The notes: generated from the letters alone by a model not told the origin. 64,000 bases of DNA from Mesobacterium_A sp034670065 (GCA_034670065.1 JAXMOG010000010.1:8104-72103), one strand, 5' to 3'. Positions 7,470 to 16,673 are shown, numbered from the stretch's first letter. Numbers and translations are program-made.

Positions 7470-8135
7470 TTAGAACCCGCATTTGTCGCGCAAGAATGCC
7501 AGTGCAACGGACAATCCGTCTGGCGCAATACCATGCGCTGTGCCCTTCATGACATGGGCAAATACGTCTTCCCAACCAGCGCCTTGCAAGGTCTCGGCCG
7601 CTTCGGGCATGGATTGAACTGGCACCACGTCATCCTGATCGCCATGCACCAGCAAGACCGGAGGACGTACTTTCACCTCATCCACCAACAGCTCTGGCTG
7701 CACCAACCGGCCTGAAAATGCGACGATCCCCGCCACGGCGTCATCGCGACGCGGGGCGACATGCAAGCTCATCATCGATCCTTGCGAGAACCCAAACAGC
7801 GCAACCTGTTCAGGCAGCAAATCTTCGTCCACCATCAGCGCGTCCAGAAAGGCATCCAGATCGTTCACCGCGTGGCCCATGCCCTGCATGGCTTCTTCTT
7901 CGGAGGATCCATCGATCCAAGGGATCGGAAACCACTGAAACCCGAAAGGCGCGCCGGCGCAGCTTTCTGGCGCATCAGGTGCCACAAACAACGTGTCTGG
8001 CAAATGTTCACCCAGCACATCCGCAAGACCCAACAGATCCGCACCATTTGCGCCATAGCCGTGCAAAAACACGACCGCCGATCGCAGTTCACCTGATTGG
8101 GGCTCTTTGCGGCCCGCTTTCAACACCCGTGTCAT
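7470..8135 (-). CDS. alpha/beta hydrolase, phospholipase/carboxylesterase family
   Basis: A 221-residue cytosolic serine esterase of the carboxylesterase/acyl-protein thioesterase type. The oxyanion region is FLHGYGANGADL (near residue 24), the nucleophile elbow GFSQGS (Ser near residue 115), the acid is in HGDQDDVVP, and the catalytic His is in GTAHGIAPDG near the C-terminus. Its ATG overlaps the upstream glycosylase gene by 4 bases (ATGA), so the two form an operon. The natural ester substrate is unknown. Confidence 0.88.
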   Translation of the reverse strand: MTRVLKAGRKEPQSGELRSAVVFLHGYGANGADLLGLADVLGEHLPDTLFVAPDAPESCAGAPFGFQWFPIPWIDGSSEEEAMQGMGHAVNDLDAFLDALMVDEDLLPEQVALFGFSQGSMMSLHVAPRRDDAVAGIVAFSGRLVQPELLVDEVKVRPPVLLVHGDQDDVVPVQSMPEAAETLQGAGWEDVFAHVMKGTAHGIAPDGLSVALAFLRDKCGF

Positions 8136-8767
8136 CGAATACCCTCTTTGTCCTTAGCCACATGGTAGTAGGCCCACAGCGCCCGCGCCGCAACCGACCG
8201 CCAAGGCGACCACGCCAGTGCCATTTGCCGCATCTCTTTTTCTTTTGGCCGCTCTGGCAACTCAAACAGCAGCCGCGCGGCTTCTTGCAACGCCAAATCA
8301 CCCGAAGCAAACACATCAGCGCGCCCCAGGCTGAACATTGCATAAATTTCCGCCGTCCAAACGCCGATCCCTTTCACCGCCGTCAAGGTCTTCACAACCT
8401 CTTGGGTCGGGGCCGTATGCAAAGCGTCAAAATCAATCTGGGCTTCTGCCAAAGCGCAGGCATAGCTGGCCTTTTGACGGCTGAGCCCCAAGGCCCGCAA
8501 ATCTTCGTCACAGGCCGCTGCAATCGGTTCTGGGCTGATCATCCCCGCTGCTTCCAAACGGCTCCAAATCGCGTTGGCCGAAGCCACAGAAACCTGCTGA
8601 CTGACAATCGCCGACAACAGCTGAGAAAACCCACCTGCCCGCCGCCGCAACGGCAAGGGGCCGGTTTGCCTTAGCGCATAGGCAAAGCGCGGTTCGGCCT
8701 GCGCCAGCCATGCCGCCCCTTCGGCCACGCAGGCCTCTGTTTCGATGATCCGTCCAATATCGCTCAT
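8132..8767 (-). CDS. DNA-3-methyladenine glycosylase II (AlkA-like, HhH-GPD)
   Basis: A 211-residue HhH-GPD base-excision repair glycosylase that removes alkylated bases from DNA. The helix-hairpin-helix is LTAVKGIGVWTAEIYAMF near residue 130, followed by GRADVFASGDLALQ, which contains the catalytic Asp. An upstream segment, GGFSQLLSAIVSQQVS near residue 46, is the usual QQ motif. It lacks the N-terminal domain of E. coli AlkA, as in short bacterial forms. No [4Fe-4S] cysteine cluster is present, which argues against a Nth/MutY assignment. It is first in a two-gene operon. Confidence 0.9.
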   Translation of the reverse strand: MSDIGRIIETEACVAEGAAWLAQAEPRFAYALRQTGPLPLRRRAGGFSQLLSAIVSQQVSVASANAIWSRLEAAGMISPEPIAAACDEDLRALGLSRQKASYACALAEAQIDFDALHTAPTQEVVKTLTAVKGIGVWTAEIYAMFSLGRADVFASGDLALQEAARLLFELPERPKEKEMRQMALAWSPWRSVAARALWAYYHVAKDKEGIR

Positions 8768-8905
8768 GGCGACACCCTCTGACTTGGCTAAGGCACCGTC
8801 AATCCGAAACTCGGGCTATTTCGCAAACTTGGCCTTTGCGAGCTGCTACGCGACGTCACATCCTGTGGCCTTGCCCAACAATGTTTGAAGGCGTAGGCAG
8901 TCGGC

Positions 8906-10120
8906 ATGACGAATTCCGACACATCCCCCGCCGCAAAAAACGTGTTCATTCTGGTACTTGCGCAGGCCATCTTGGGCGCGCAGATGCCGATGATCTTTAC
9001 CATCGGCGGGCTGGCGGGTCAGTCGCTTGCTTCCAACCCCTGCTTTGCCACCTTGCCAATTTCCATGATCGTGATTGGGTCGATGTTGGCCGCCACACCG
9101 CTGTCAGCATTCATGCAGCGATATGGACGTAAAGCCGGTTTTTTCGTCGGCACGTTCAGCGGAACAATTGGCGGCGCTGTTGGGGCCTTTGGCCTGTATA
9201 CAGCCTCTTTCCCGATATTCTTGCTTGGGTCATTTCTGACCGGCATCTATATGAGCGCGCAAGGCTTTTATCGCTTTGCCGCCACCGACACTGCATCGGA
9301 TGAATTCCGCCCTAAAGCCATTTCTTATGTGATGGCAGGTGGACTGGCCGCTGCTGTTATTGGCCCCCAAATCGTAAAATTTTCGGCCGATGCCTTTGTT
9401 GTGCCGTTTCTTGGTACCTACGCCGCAGTGATCGGGATTAACCTGATCGGCTCTATATTGTTTTTGTTTCTCGACATCCCAAAACCACCGGTTCCATCTC
9501 AAGATGCACCGCGCGGTCGCACCCGAATGGAACTGCTGAAGACCCCACGGATTGCTGTCGCCGTGATCTGCGCCATGGTGTCTTATGCGCTGATGAATTT
9601 GGTGATGACGTCCACGCCACTGGCAGTGGTGGGCTGCGGATATGAAACTGCGGATGCCGCCGATGTGGTTTCGGCCCACGTGTTAGCCATGTATGTGCCC
9701 AGCTTTTTCACCGGCCACCTGATCGCTCGCTTTGGGGTAGAGAAAATTATGGCCGCCGGTTTGGCTATTCTGGCCGGTGCTGGGGCGGTGGCGCTTTCGG
9801 GTGTTGAGCTGGAACAGTTCTTTGTCGCGCTTGTTCTGTTGGGCGTTGGATGGAACTTTGGCTTTATCGGCGCGACAACAATGCTGTCCGGCGCACACGA
9901 ACCGCATGAGCGTGGACGTATGCAGGGGATGAATGACCTGATCGTCTTTGGCGGGGTCACAGCGGCGTCCTTGGCATCTGGTGGATTGATGAACTGCTCT
10001 GGTGGCTCTGCCCAAGAGGGATGGACCGCCGTCAACATGGCCATGGCGCCATTCCTGATGCTGGCTGGTGGTGCGCTGCTTTGGCTGACATTGCGCCCGC
10101 AGGACATGGCAGAAAACTAA
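8906..10120 (+). CDS. MFS transporter
   Basis: A 404-residue protein with 12 predicted membrane helices. Family landmarks are QRYGRKAGFFVGTF between helices 2 and 3 and the PxxxGHLIARFGVEK equivalent after helix 7. A central cytoplasmic loop near residues 190-205 (PKPPVPSQDAPRGRTRMELL) separates the two six-helix halves. Substrate and direction are not evident. It is monocistronic and divergent from the alkA-like operon with 138 bases between. Confidence 0.85.
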   Translation: MTNSDTSPAAKNVFILVLAQAILGAQMPMIFTIGGLAGQSLASNPCFATLPISMIVIGSMLAATPLSAFMQRYGRKAGFFVGTFSGTIGGAVGAFGLYTASFPIFLLGSFLTGIYMSAQGFYRFAATDTASDEFRPKAISYVMAGGLAAAVIGPQIVKFSADAFVVPFLGTYAAVIGINLIGSILFLFLDIPKPPVPSQDAPRGRTRMELLKTPRIAVAVICAMVSYALMNLVMTSTPLAVVGCGYETADAADVVSAHVLAMYVPSFFTGHLIARFGVEKIMAAGLAILAGAGAVALSGVELEQFFVALVLLGVGWNFGFIGATTMLSGAHEPHERGRMQGMNDLIVFGGVTAASLASGGLMNCSGGSAQEGWTAVNMAMAPFLMLAGGALLWLTLRPQDMAEN

Positions 10121-10206
10121 AGGAGCAAGCGGTATCGACACCTATTCTGCTGGCCCAAAACCCGTGCCAGTGGATCTAGCTGTTTGCCTGATCAAAACGT
10201 CCCGAC

Positions 10207-10977
10207 CTAAAACCGCCCGGTCATTGCCGCGCGCAGCAAACGGGCCCGGCGGGAAAATTCACTAAGCTGCAAAGCACCATCCTTCACACGCTCAGGCGTG
10301 CGAGCGGCCAAGGTTAACAACGGGCCCGCTTGCCACGCCGGCAAGAACGCCGCCCGAACGGTTTTGCTGATCCGTGCAGCGCGGGCACGCTTTAAGCGCT
10401 TAACGCCTTCGGCCGCCAATGCTGCAACCGCCTCAGGCCGACCATCGACCATCGGCACCCTGCCCTTGGCTTCCAGATCTGGCACCGCGCGCAGGAAATT
10501 CGCCAAGCCCAACGCGTAGCCCGCATCCAGTGCAGCAGCCCGGTCCACCTCGCCCAAGGCACGTGCTGCAGCCAGCATCAAATGCCCGCCTGTCACCTCT
10601 AAATACCGCTCCAGACCGGCCTGATCCTCAAACGGGTCACGGTACACGTCCCAGCGCCGAGCCTCGACCAAAGCATCCAACAGCTGCGCGCCTTCGCCAT
10701 CCAGAACTTGCGCCAGTGGTGTAACAACCTCATGCCGCCGCACGGTTCCACCGGCGCCGATTTCTTCCAAGGCATCGCGCCACCATTGCAGACGCATCTC
10801 TGCAATCATTGTCTCGGCTGTCACCCAGGGCGCACGCGCCACTTCCAGATTGAACGCATAGATCGGAAACAACACGGCCCGCGCGGCCGGGGCCGCCGCC
10901 ATTGTGGCCGCAAAACGATCCGGATCGCCACGCTCCACCAACCCGGCACATGCTGTTACATCGGCATCAAAATGCAT
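10207..10977 (-). CDS. squalene/phytoene synthase-family protein
   Basis: About 256 residues of trans-isoprenyl-diphosphate head-to-head synthase fold. Family features include FPIYAFNLEVARAPW near residue 34 and MRLQWWRDALEEI near residue 60. The canonical DXXXD metal-binding motifs are not clearly present: the second region has GYALGLANFLRAVPDLEAKGR rather than the usual aspartate-rich helix. It may therefore not be a true phytoene synthase; such homologues are common in alphaproteobacteria and resemble NDUFAF6-type assembly factors. I chose ATG at 10977, preceded by AAAGGGCGG. A GTG at 11001 and an ATG at 10995 are alternatives. Confidence 0.8.
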   Translation of the reverse strand: MHFDADVTACAGLVERGDPDRFAATMAAAPAARAVLFPIYAFNLEVARAPWVTAETMIAEMRLQWWRDALEEIGAGGTVRRHEVVTPLAQVLDGEGAQLLDALVEARRWDVYRDPFEDQAGLERYLEVTGGHLMLAAARALGEVDRAAALDAGYALGLANFLRAVPDLEAKGRVPMVDGRPEAVAALAAEGVKRLKRARAARISKTVRAAFLPAWQAGPLLTLAARTPERVKDGALQLSEFSRRARLLRAAMTGRF

Positions 10978-11081
10978 CGCGCCGCCCTTTCCCATTCGCA
11001 CAAAACGCGGCCATCACGCCGCGCTTTGCCCTATATTCCTGTCCAAAGGCCATGGGGCTTCTGGACCAAGCCGACAAACCG

Positions 11082-12722
11082 TTATTCCCCAGCCAATCGC
11101 GCGGGGTCAGTCCAATCGCGCACCAGCTTCCAACGCACAGAATCCAACAAGGCTTCGAACGAGGCATCCACTATATTGGCGCTGACACCAACCGTGGACC
11201 AACGCCGCCCCTGCGCGTCTTCGCTGTCGATGATCACACGGGTGACAGCTTCGGTCCCGCCCTGGGTTATCCGAACCTTGAAATCGACCAGCTTCACATC
11301 GTCGATCGCGCTTTGGTACTGGCCCAAATCCTTGGCCAGCGCTTTTGACAAAGCGTTCACCGGTCCCCGGTCACAGCCCATCTCATCCATCGACTCGCTG
11401 ACCGACAGTTTCTTGACGCCATCCACTTTGACCACGACCACCGCCTCTGACAGCGACACCATCTGATCATACTTGTTTTTGCGCCGTTCTACCGTGACGC
11501 GGTACCGTTTCACCTCAAAGAACTCGGGCAACAGGCCCAGCTCATCCCGCGCCAACAGCTCAAACGACCCCTGCGCTACATCATAAGAATAGCCCTCGGA
11601 CTCGCGCTGTTTGATCCGGTCAAGAATGCGCGCCAACGCCGGATCGCCCTTGGGCACAGACAGGCCCGCCTCCAACAAGCGCTTACGCAGGTTGGATTGA
11701 CCGGCCTGATTGGACATTGGAATAAACCGTTCATTTCCAACGATTTCCGGCACGATATGTTCGTAGGTTGTGGGGTCTTTCAAAATCGCACTGGCATGCA
11801 ACCCGGCCTTATGGGCAAAGGCAGAAGACCCGACAAAAGGCGCCTGTTTGGTGGGCACGCGGTTCAGAATATCATCCAGCATGCGGCTGATTTTCGTCAT
11901 GCTTTGCAACGACGACTGGGCAACCCCGGTGTCATATTTGCTGGCATAAGGCTCTTTCAGCAACAAGGTCGGGATCAGTGTTGTTAAGTTGGCATTGCCG
12001 CACCGTTCCCCCAGCCCGTTCAGCGTGCCTTGAACCTGCCGTGCGCCTGCATCAATGGCCGCCAAAGACCCGCCCACTGCGTTCTCGGTATCATTATGGG
12101 TGTGGATGCCCAGATGATCGCCCGGAATGCCGCTGGCAATCACTTCGCGCACGATATCTCCGATCTCGCCTGGAAGCGTGCCGCCATTGGTGTCACACAG
12201 CACAATCCAGCGCGCCCCGGCTTTGAAGGCCGCGTGCAGACATTCCAGCGCATAAGGCGCGTTGGCCTTGTAGCCATCAAAGAAATGTTCCGCGTCAAAC
12301 AGCGCTTCGCGTCCTTGCGCAACCAGATGCGCAACCGACGCGCGGATATTTTCGACGTTTTCTTCCAGCGTGAAGCCAAGCGCGGTGGTGACGTGGAAAT
12401 CATGCGTTTTGCCCACCAGACACACAGCCGCTGTCCGCGCGTTCAAAACCCCGGCCAAGACTTCATCGTTTTCAGCCGATCGCCCGGCGCGCTTGGTCAT
12501 GCCAAAGGCGGTCATCGTGGCCTTGGTCTGGCCAACCTCGTCAAAAAAGGCGCTGTCGGTCGGGTTGGCCCCCGGCCACCCCCCTTCGATATAGTCGATG
12601 CCCAATTCATCCAGAGCCGCGCTGATCCGCAGCTTTTCACCCGTGGAAAACTGCACGCCTTGGGTCTGCTGACCATCACGCAACGTGGTGTCATATAGGT
12701 ACAAGCGTTCTTTGGTGGTCAT
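11082..12722 (-). CDS. cimA: (R)-citramalate synthase
   Basis: A 546-residue acyltransferase of the LeuA/CimA family, which condenses pyruvate and acetyl-CoA to citramalate for isoleucine synthesis. The N-terminal TIM barrel starts YLYDTTLRDGQQTQGVQFS, with metal ligands in HTHNDTENAVG and the catalytic region GTLNGLGERCGNANL. A C-terminal LeuA_dimer regulatory domain occupies about residues 390-530. CimA rather than 2-isopropylmalate synthase is favoured by IEGGWPGANPTD and by overall length. The ATG overlaps the stop of cysS by 4 bases. Confidence 0.9.
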   Translation of the reverse strand: MTTKERLYLYDTTLRDGQQTQGVQFSTGEKLRISAALDELGIDYIEGGWPGANPTDSAFFDEVGQTKATMTAFGMTKRAGRSAENDEVLAGVLNARTAAVCLVGKTHDFHVTTALGFTLEENVENIRASVAHLVAQGREALFDAEHFFDGYKANAPYALECLHAAFKAGARWIVLCDTNGGTLPGEIGDIVREVIASGIPGDHLGIHTHNDTENAVGGSLAAIDAGARQVQGTLNGLGERCGNANLTTLIPTLLLKEPYASKYDTGVAQSSLQSMTKISRMLDDILNRVPTKQAPFVGSSAFAHKAGLHASAILKDPTTYEHIVPEIVGNERFIPMSNQAGQSNLRKRLLEAGLSVPKGDPALARILDRIKQRESEGYSYDVAQGSFELLARDELGLLPEFFEVKRYRVTVERRKNKYDQMVSLSEAVVVVKVDGVKKLSVSESMDEMGCDRGPVNALSKALAKDLGQYQSAIDDVKLVDFKVRITQGGTEAVTRVIIDSEDAQGRRWSTVGVSANIVDASFEALLDSVRWKLVRDWTDPARLAGE

Positions 12723-14116
12723 AGCAAGCCCTCCAGCTTCGAGGCGTCAAAGTTAGGGCCGGGTTCCAACTCAACCCCTTCTTTTGACATGCGCACCTGA
12801 ACGCCCGCCTCTCCCAGCGCGGCTTTCATCGCATCCACGCCTGAAAAATCCTTGTTTTTCAACGCCTCCAACCGGGTCGCATGCAGCGCATCCGCCAGCC
12901 TGGTCAAGTCCATCGACGGCGTCGCGGCCCAATCCCCCAGGTCATCCCCCAGCAACCCAAGAAGCCGCGATGACGCCAAGAAGGTGCCCTTTTCGTAGAA
13001 GCAATCCTTCTGTGGATTGGCGGCGATCTCTTTGGCCATCGCATGCAATCGCGTCAGCGCACCTGCGGTATTCAGGTCATCTGCCAGCGCCGCAACGACG
13101 TCTGCATCTGGCCCGGTTTCTTCGGCACCGGCAACCAACTTGCGCCAGTTTTTCAGCGTCGCCTGCGCTTCCTCGCGCTTCTTCTCGGTCCAATCCATGG
13201 GCTTTCGGTAATGCGTTGACAGCATCACAAAGCGGATCACCTCGCCCGGAATACCTTGATCCAACAGGTCATGAACGGTGAAGAAGTTGCCCAAAGATTT
13301 GGACATTTTCTTCCCTTCGACCTGCAACATCTCGTTGTGCAGCCAGACCTGCGCCATCTGATCCGTGCCGTTGGCACAGCAGCTTTGCGCAATTTCGTTT
13401 TCATGATGCGGGAACATCAGGTCATTGCCGCCGCCGTGGATATCAAACACATCCCCCAGCAAGGCCTTGGACATGGCGGAGCATTCGATGTGCCAGCCCG
13501 GACGGCCGCGCCCCCAAGGGCTTTCCCAACCCGGCACATCCGCATCAGACGGCTTCCACAGCACAAAATCCATCGGATCGCGCTTGTACGGGGCCACCTC
13601 GACACGCGCACCGGCGATCATATCATCAACAGACCGCCCCGACAGGCGGCCATACCCGGCTTTCCAACTGTCCACGGCGAAAAGTACATGACCTTCAGCC
13701 GCATAGGCGTGGCCCTTGACGATCAAATCCTCGATCATCGCGATCATCTCAGCGATATAGGCCGTGGCACGCGGCATCTCTGTCGGCTCCATCACACCGA
13801 CGGCAGCCATATCATCCAGATACCATTGCGTGGTTTCGGCGGTGATGTCAGAAATCGACCGCCCGCTCTGTGCCGCCCGCGCGTTGATCTTGTCATCAAC
13901 GTCAGTGAAATTGCGCACATAGGTCACGTGATTTTCGCCATAGACCTGACGCAGCAACCGAAACAGCACATCAAATACAATCGCGGGCCGGGCATTGCCC
14001 AGATGTGCTCGGTCATACACCGTGGGTCCACAGACATACATGCGCACGTTTTCCGCATCGAGCGGGGTAAACCGCTCTTTCTTGCGAGTCTTGGTGTTGT
14101 GCAGCGTGATGTCCAT
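12719..14116 (-). CDS. cysS: cysteinyl-tRNA synthetase
   Basis: A 465-residue class I aminoacyl-tRNA synthetase. The HIGH-type motif is HLGNARPA near residue 38, and KMSKSLGN lies near residue 275. Zinc ligands are in CGPTVYD (near residue 29), IECSAM and HHENEIAQS, the standard Cys/Cys/His/Glu set. The C-terminal DALR region (ALADDLNTAGALTRLHAMAK) is complete. It charges tRNA-Cys in the cytoplasm and is co-transcribed with cimA, which overlaps its 3' end. Confidence 0.96.
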   Translation of the reverse strand: MDITLHNTKTRKKERFTPLDAENVRMYVCGPTVYDRAHLGNARPAIVFDVLFRLLRQVYGENHVTYVRNFTDVDDKINARAAQSGRSISDITAETTQWYLDDMAAVGVMEPTEMPRATAYIAEMIAMIEDLIVKGHAYAAEGHVLFAVDSWKAGYGRLSGRSVDDMIAGARVEVAPYKRDPMDFVLWKPSDADVPGWESPWGRGRPGWHIECSAMSKALLGDVFDIHGGGNDLMFPHHENEIAQSCCANGTDQMAQVWLHNEMLQVEGKKMSKSLGNFFTVHDLLDQGIPGEVIRFVMLSTHYRKPMDWTEKKREEAQATLKNWRKLVAGAEETGPDADVVAALADDLNTAGALTRLHAMAKEIAANPQKDCFYEKGTFLASSRLLGLLGDDLGDWAATPSMDLTRLADALHATRLEALKNKDFSGVDAMKAALGEAGVQVRMSKEGVELEPGPNFDASKLEGLL

Positions 14117-14310
14117 AGGCCTGTCCTCGCGTGGGTCGCGGCGGGCTTATCAACTTGTTCTCTGATAGGGAATAGAGGACCGGCCCGCCTGACGATGTCA
14201 GCGGTTAATGCAGCAAATAATAAGGGTGCCGGTCTTTGTCATGGGAAAGGGGATAACACAGGGCTATCCGCGCGCCAAGCGCAGATCGCCCTGCATGTTG
14301 GTCGCCCAGA

Positions 14311-14691
14311 TCAGTCGTAGTGGATCACTTCATACTCCACGCTGCCCGGACCATTGAAGTAGAACCGCCGCCCCGGTTCATAATCCGCATGGTTAAAGGT
14401 CTTGAACCCCGCCGCTTTCACACGTGCTTCGGCGGCGTCCAGATCATCCACCACGATCCCGACATGCGCCAAGGACCCGGCATGCACATAACGTGGCGTG
14501 GCGGCTTGCAACCCACGGGGCGGCTCATACAGCGCCAGATAGCTGGATCCGTTGCCAACATGCACAGAATACCCCTCATTAATCGCTGACCCTTCCCAGC
14601 GAATGTGCCAGTCAAACAAGTCGCTCAAAACTCCTGCCACAGCGTGCGGATCCGGCACGGTGATATTTATGTGTTCCAATGTACCCGACAT
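14311..14691 (-). CDS. VOC (glyoxalase/bleomycin-resistance superfamily) protein
   Basis: A 126-residue single VOC domain made of paired beta-alpha-beta-beta-beta units. The first metal-ligand position is in LEHINITVPD (His near residue 7). The second half has HVGIVVDDLDAAEARVKAAG, and RFYFNGPGSVEYEVI carries the terminal Glu. It may be a metal-dependent lyase, dioxygenase or binding protein; the reaction is not known. It is divergent from soxR, and its promoter has the 19-bp spacer and dyad expected for SoxR control, which suggests a role in response to redox-cycling compounds. Confidence 0.85.
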   Translation of the reverse strand: MSGTLEHINITVPDPHAVAGVLSDLFDWHIRWEGSAINEGYSVHVGNGSSYLALYEPPRGLQAATPRYVHAGSLAHVGIVVDDLDAAEARVKAAGFKTFNHADYEPGRRFYFNGPGSVEYEVIHYD

Positions 14692-14727
14692 TGTCGTTTT
14701 CCTTTTTCTTTCGTTTCAGATGCTTTC

Positions 14728-14758
14728 AGGTTACTTTCTCAAGTAGACTTTAACTCAA
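14728..14758 (-). promoter_or_regulatory. MerR-type promoter with SoxR-like box in front of the VOC gene
   Basis: Minus strand: -35 TTGAGT (14758-14753), a 19-base spacer, -10 TAACCT (14733-14728). The over-long 19-bp spacer is the hallmark of MerR/SoxR-activated promoters. The spacer region holds the dyad GTTAAAGTCTACTTGAGA, which agrees with the SoxR box CCTCAAGTTAACTTGAGG at 12 of 18 positions in the other orientation. It lies between the VOC gene and divergent soxR. Confidence 0.75.
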
Positions 14759-14771
14759 GGGAAAAGTTTCC

Positions 14772-15239
14772 ATGCCGCCCAAAGCCTTACGCAAAACCGG
14801 CCTGACAATTGGGGAAATCGCAGACCGAACCGGGCTGGCCCCATCCGCGATCCGATACTACGAAGACGAAGGCCTGATCGCGCCTGATCGCGCAGTTTCG
14901 GGGCAGCGGCGCTATCAACGGGCGGATATCAGGCGCCTGTCTTTCATTATGATCGCGCAAGAACTGGGGTTTTCACTGGCCGACATTCGCGCCCAAATCA
15001 CCCATCTGCCCAGCCACCGTGCGCCGGGCAAATCCGACTGGACACGTATTGGCACCCGTTTTGGCAAAGTGCTGGATGCGCGCATCGCTCAAATGCAGCA
15101 ACTGCGGAACAAACTGGACAATTGCATCGGATGCGGTTGCCTATCGCTGACCGACTGCACCCTGTACAACCCAGAGGATCGCGCGGCGCGGCGCGGTATT
15201 GGTCCACGCTACCTAAAGGGTGACAAACCGCTTGAATGA
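14772..15239 (+). CDS. soxR: redox-sensitive transcriptional activator SoxR
   Basis: A 155-residue MerR-family regulator. The winged-helix N-terminus contains LTIGEIADRTGLAPSAIRYY and QRRYQRADIRRL, followed by a dimerisation helix. The [2Fe-2S] motif CIGCGCLSLTDC uses Cys118, Cys121, Cys123 and Cys129, the SoxR-specific spacing. Oxidation of this cluster by redox-cycling drugs or nitric oxide activates target promoters. No soxS is nearby; in non-enteric bacteria SoxR acts directly on target genes. The divergent VOC gene is the likely target. Confidence 0.95.
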   Translation: MPPKALRKTGLTIGEIADRTGLAPSAIRYYEDEGLIAPDRAVSGQRRYQRADIRRLSFIMIAQELGFSLADIRAQITHLPSHRAPGKSDWTRIGTRFGKVLDARIAQMQQLRNKLDNCIGCGCLSLTDCTLYNPEDRAARRGIGPRYLKGDKPLE

Positions 15240-15595
15240 CGCGGCCTGAGAGGCCACCTTGGGCGGATGACGCGCAATATTTGCCAACCTGATGCAGGCA
15301 GAAAGCACCCGTCCCCTTGGGGCGCAGCCCGTCTTGCGTTGGCAGCATCAAGTCATCTTGGAACCGCAAAAATTGCGCCGCGCCATGACGCGCCGGTCAC
15401 GAAGCTTATGGTTGATTGCACTCAATCAAAGATTGATCGCAGAGGTGCCGAAGACGCGCCCTATTTCCACCGAAGTTCAGTGGAAAAACCAAAGGGGCTG
15501 GCGGAACAGGACGCCCTGCGCGACAGGCATCAAAGCGCAGAGCGAACGATCCGGACCGGCCTTTTGAACACATCACAGGCGGCACTCTACATCCA
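15240..15595. other. 356-bp stretch without a supported gene
   Basis: Between soxR and the alpha/beta hydrolase. Short open frames exist on both strands, but none has a ribosome site, a recognisable product or codon use like the neighbours. No convincing hairpin or repeat was seen. Confidence 0.5.
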
Positions 15596-16315
15596 ATGAA
15601 AACGCTTTATTTTCACGGCCTTCCGGGGTCCGCGGCCGAACTTGGCCTGACCCGATTGTCCGGTCTGACAACCCCCGATCGCAACCTTCCAGACTTTGAC
15701 GCACTGGCCCGCAGCCTGCCCGCAGGTGAGTTGCACCTGTTCGGTTTTTCGCTTGGCGCGGCTACCGCGTTACAGATGGCCGCGCGCCTGCCGGATCGGG
15801 TGGTGCGCGTAACGCTGGCGTCGCCAGTGGCCCCGTTGGAGCTTGGCGATTTCTTACCGCAAATGGCCGGTGCTTCAGTGTTTCGCGCCGCACAAACGCC
15901 GGGCAAATTGGCCAAGACCGCCAACGTGCAAACCACGTTGATCAAAACCCTACCTAGCCTAGCGATCAATCGAATGCTTGCCGGTGTCTCGGCCCGTGAA
16001 AAGGCATTCTTTCAGGACAAATCCAATCGCAAATGCCTGACCCAATCGGTCCGCGATGGTTTAACAACCAACCGCGACGCGTATCTGACCGAAATCACCC
16101 GTTATGTTCAGCCCTGGGCCAGTGTTTTAGGCCAGGTGCGCTGCCAAGTGGCCATCTTTCACGGGACCGAAGACACTTGGTCGCCGCCCAAAATGGCCAC
16201 CGCCTTGGCACAGAAACTGCGCTACGCCGAAGTGTCTTGGATGGAAGGTCGCGGCCACTATACGACCTTGGCCGAAACCGCCGATGCACTGGCCCGGTTG
16301 CCGGAACTTAGGTAA
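15596..16315 (+). CDS. alpha/beta hydrolase
   Basis: A 239-residue hydrolase fold protein. Its oxyanion-hole strand is TLYFHGLPGSAAELGL at the N-terminus; the nucleophile elbow is FGFSLGAATALQ (Ser near residue 52), a candidate acid lies in FHGTEDTWSPP near residue 197, and the catalytic His is in EGRGHYTTLAET near residue 221. It resembles BioH/MhpC-type esterases but the substrate is unknown. Its TAA overlaps the ATG of the following TfoX-domain gene (TAATG). Confidence 0.82.
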   Translation: MKTLYFHGLPGSAAELGLTRLSGLTTPDRNLPDFDALARSLPAGELHLFGFSLGAATALQMAARLPDRVVRVTLASPVAPLELGDFLPQMAGASVFRAAQTPGKLAKTANVQTTLIKTLPSLAINRMLAGVSAREKAFFQDKSNRKCLTQSVRDGLTTNRDAYLTEITRYVQPWASVLGQVRCQVAIFHGTEDTWSPPKMATALAQKLRYAEVSWMEGRGHYTTLAETADALARLPELR

Positions 16316-16668
16316 TGGGCAAAACGCCGATCTCGTCGATCCGAAATCTGGGCCCTGCGGTGGAAAGTGCCTGCCATCGCGCGGGCATTCCAGATGCGGA
16401 AACCCTTCGGCAGATCGGTGCCCATGAAGCCTATCGCAAAATGCTGGAAACCGGCTCTCAAGCGCATTTTATTGGCTATTATGTGCTTCACATGGCGCTG
16501 CAAGGGCGCCCATGGAATGATTGTAAAGGCAAAGAAAAAGAAGAACTGCGCCGCCAGTTCGATGCGCTGAAATCCGAAGTGAAATCCAGTGGTAAATCCG
16601 CCGACAGCGCGCTTGAAAAAGCGCTGAATGCCATCGGCGTTATTCCCCGAACCGTGCGGCGCGATTAA
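16315..16668 (+). CDS. TfoX C-terminal domain protein
   Basis: 117 residues matching the C-terminal TfoX/Sxy helix-hairpin-helix-like domain: ISSIRNLGPAVESACHRAGI, then ETLRQIGAHEAYRKML and FIGYYVLHMALQGRPW. The N-terminal TfoX domain is absent; a separate N-domain protein is encoded at 48189. TfoX/Sxy regulates competence in gammaproteobacteria, and the role of stand-alone halves in Rhodobacterales is not established. It is translationally coupled to the upstream hydrolase and converges with the Nudix gene, leaving 5 bases between stops. Confidence 0.85.
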   Translation: MGKTPISSIRNLGPAVESACHRAGIPDAETLRQIGAHEAYRKMLETGSQAHFIGYYVLHMALQGRPWNDCKGKEKEELRRQFDALKSEVKSSGKSADSALEKALNAIGVIPRTVRRD

Positions 16669-16673
16669 CCCGT

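Noticed and set aside
15267..15599. Open frames between soxR and the hydrolase
   Set aside because: No ribosome site, no motif, and codon use unlike neighbours.
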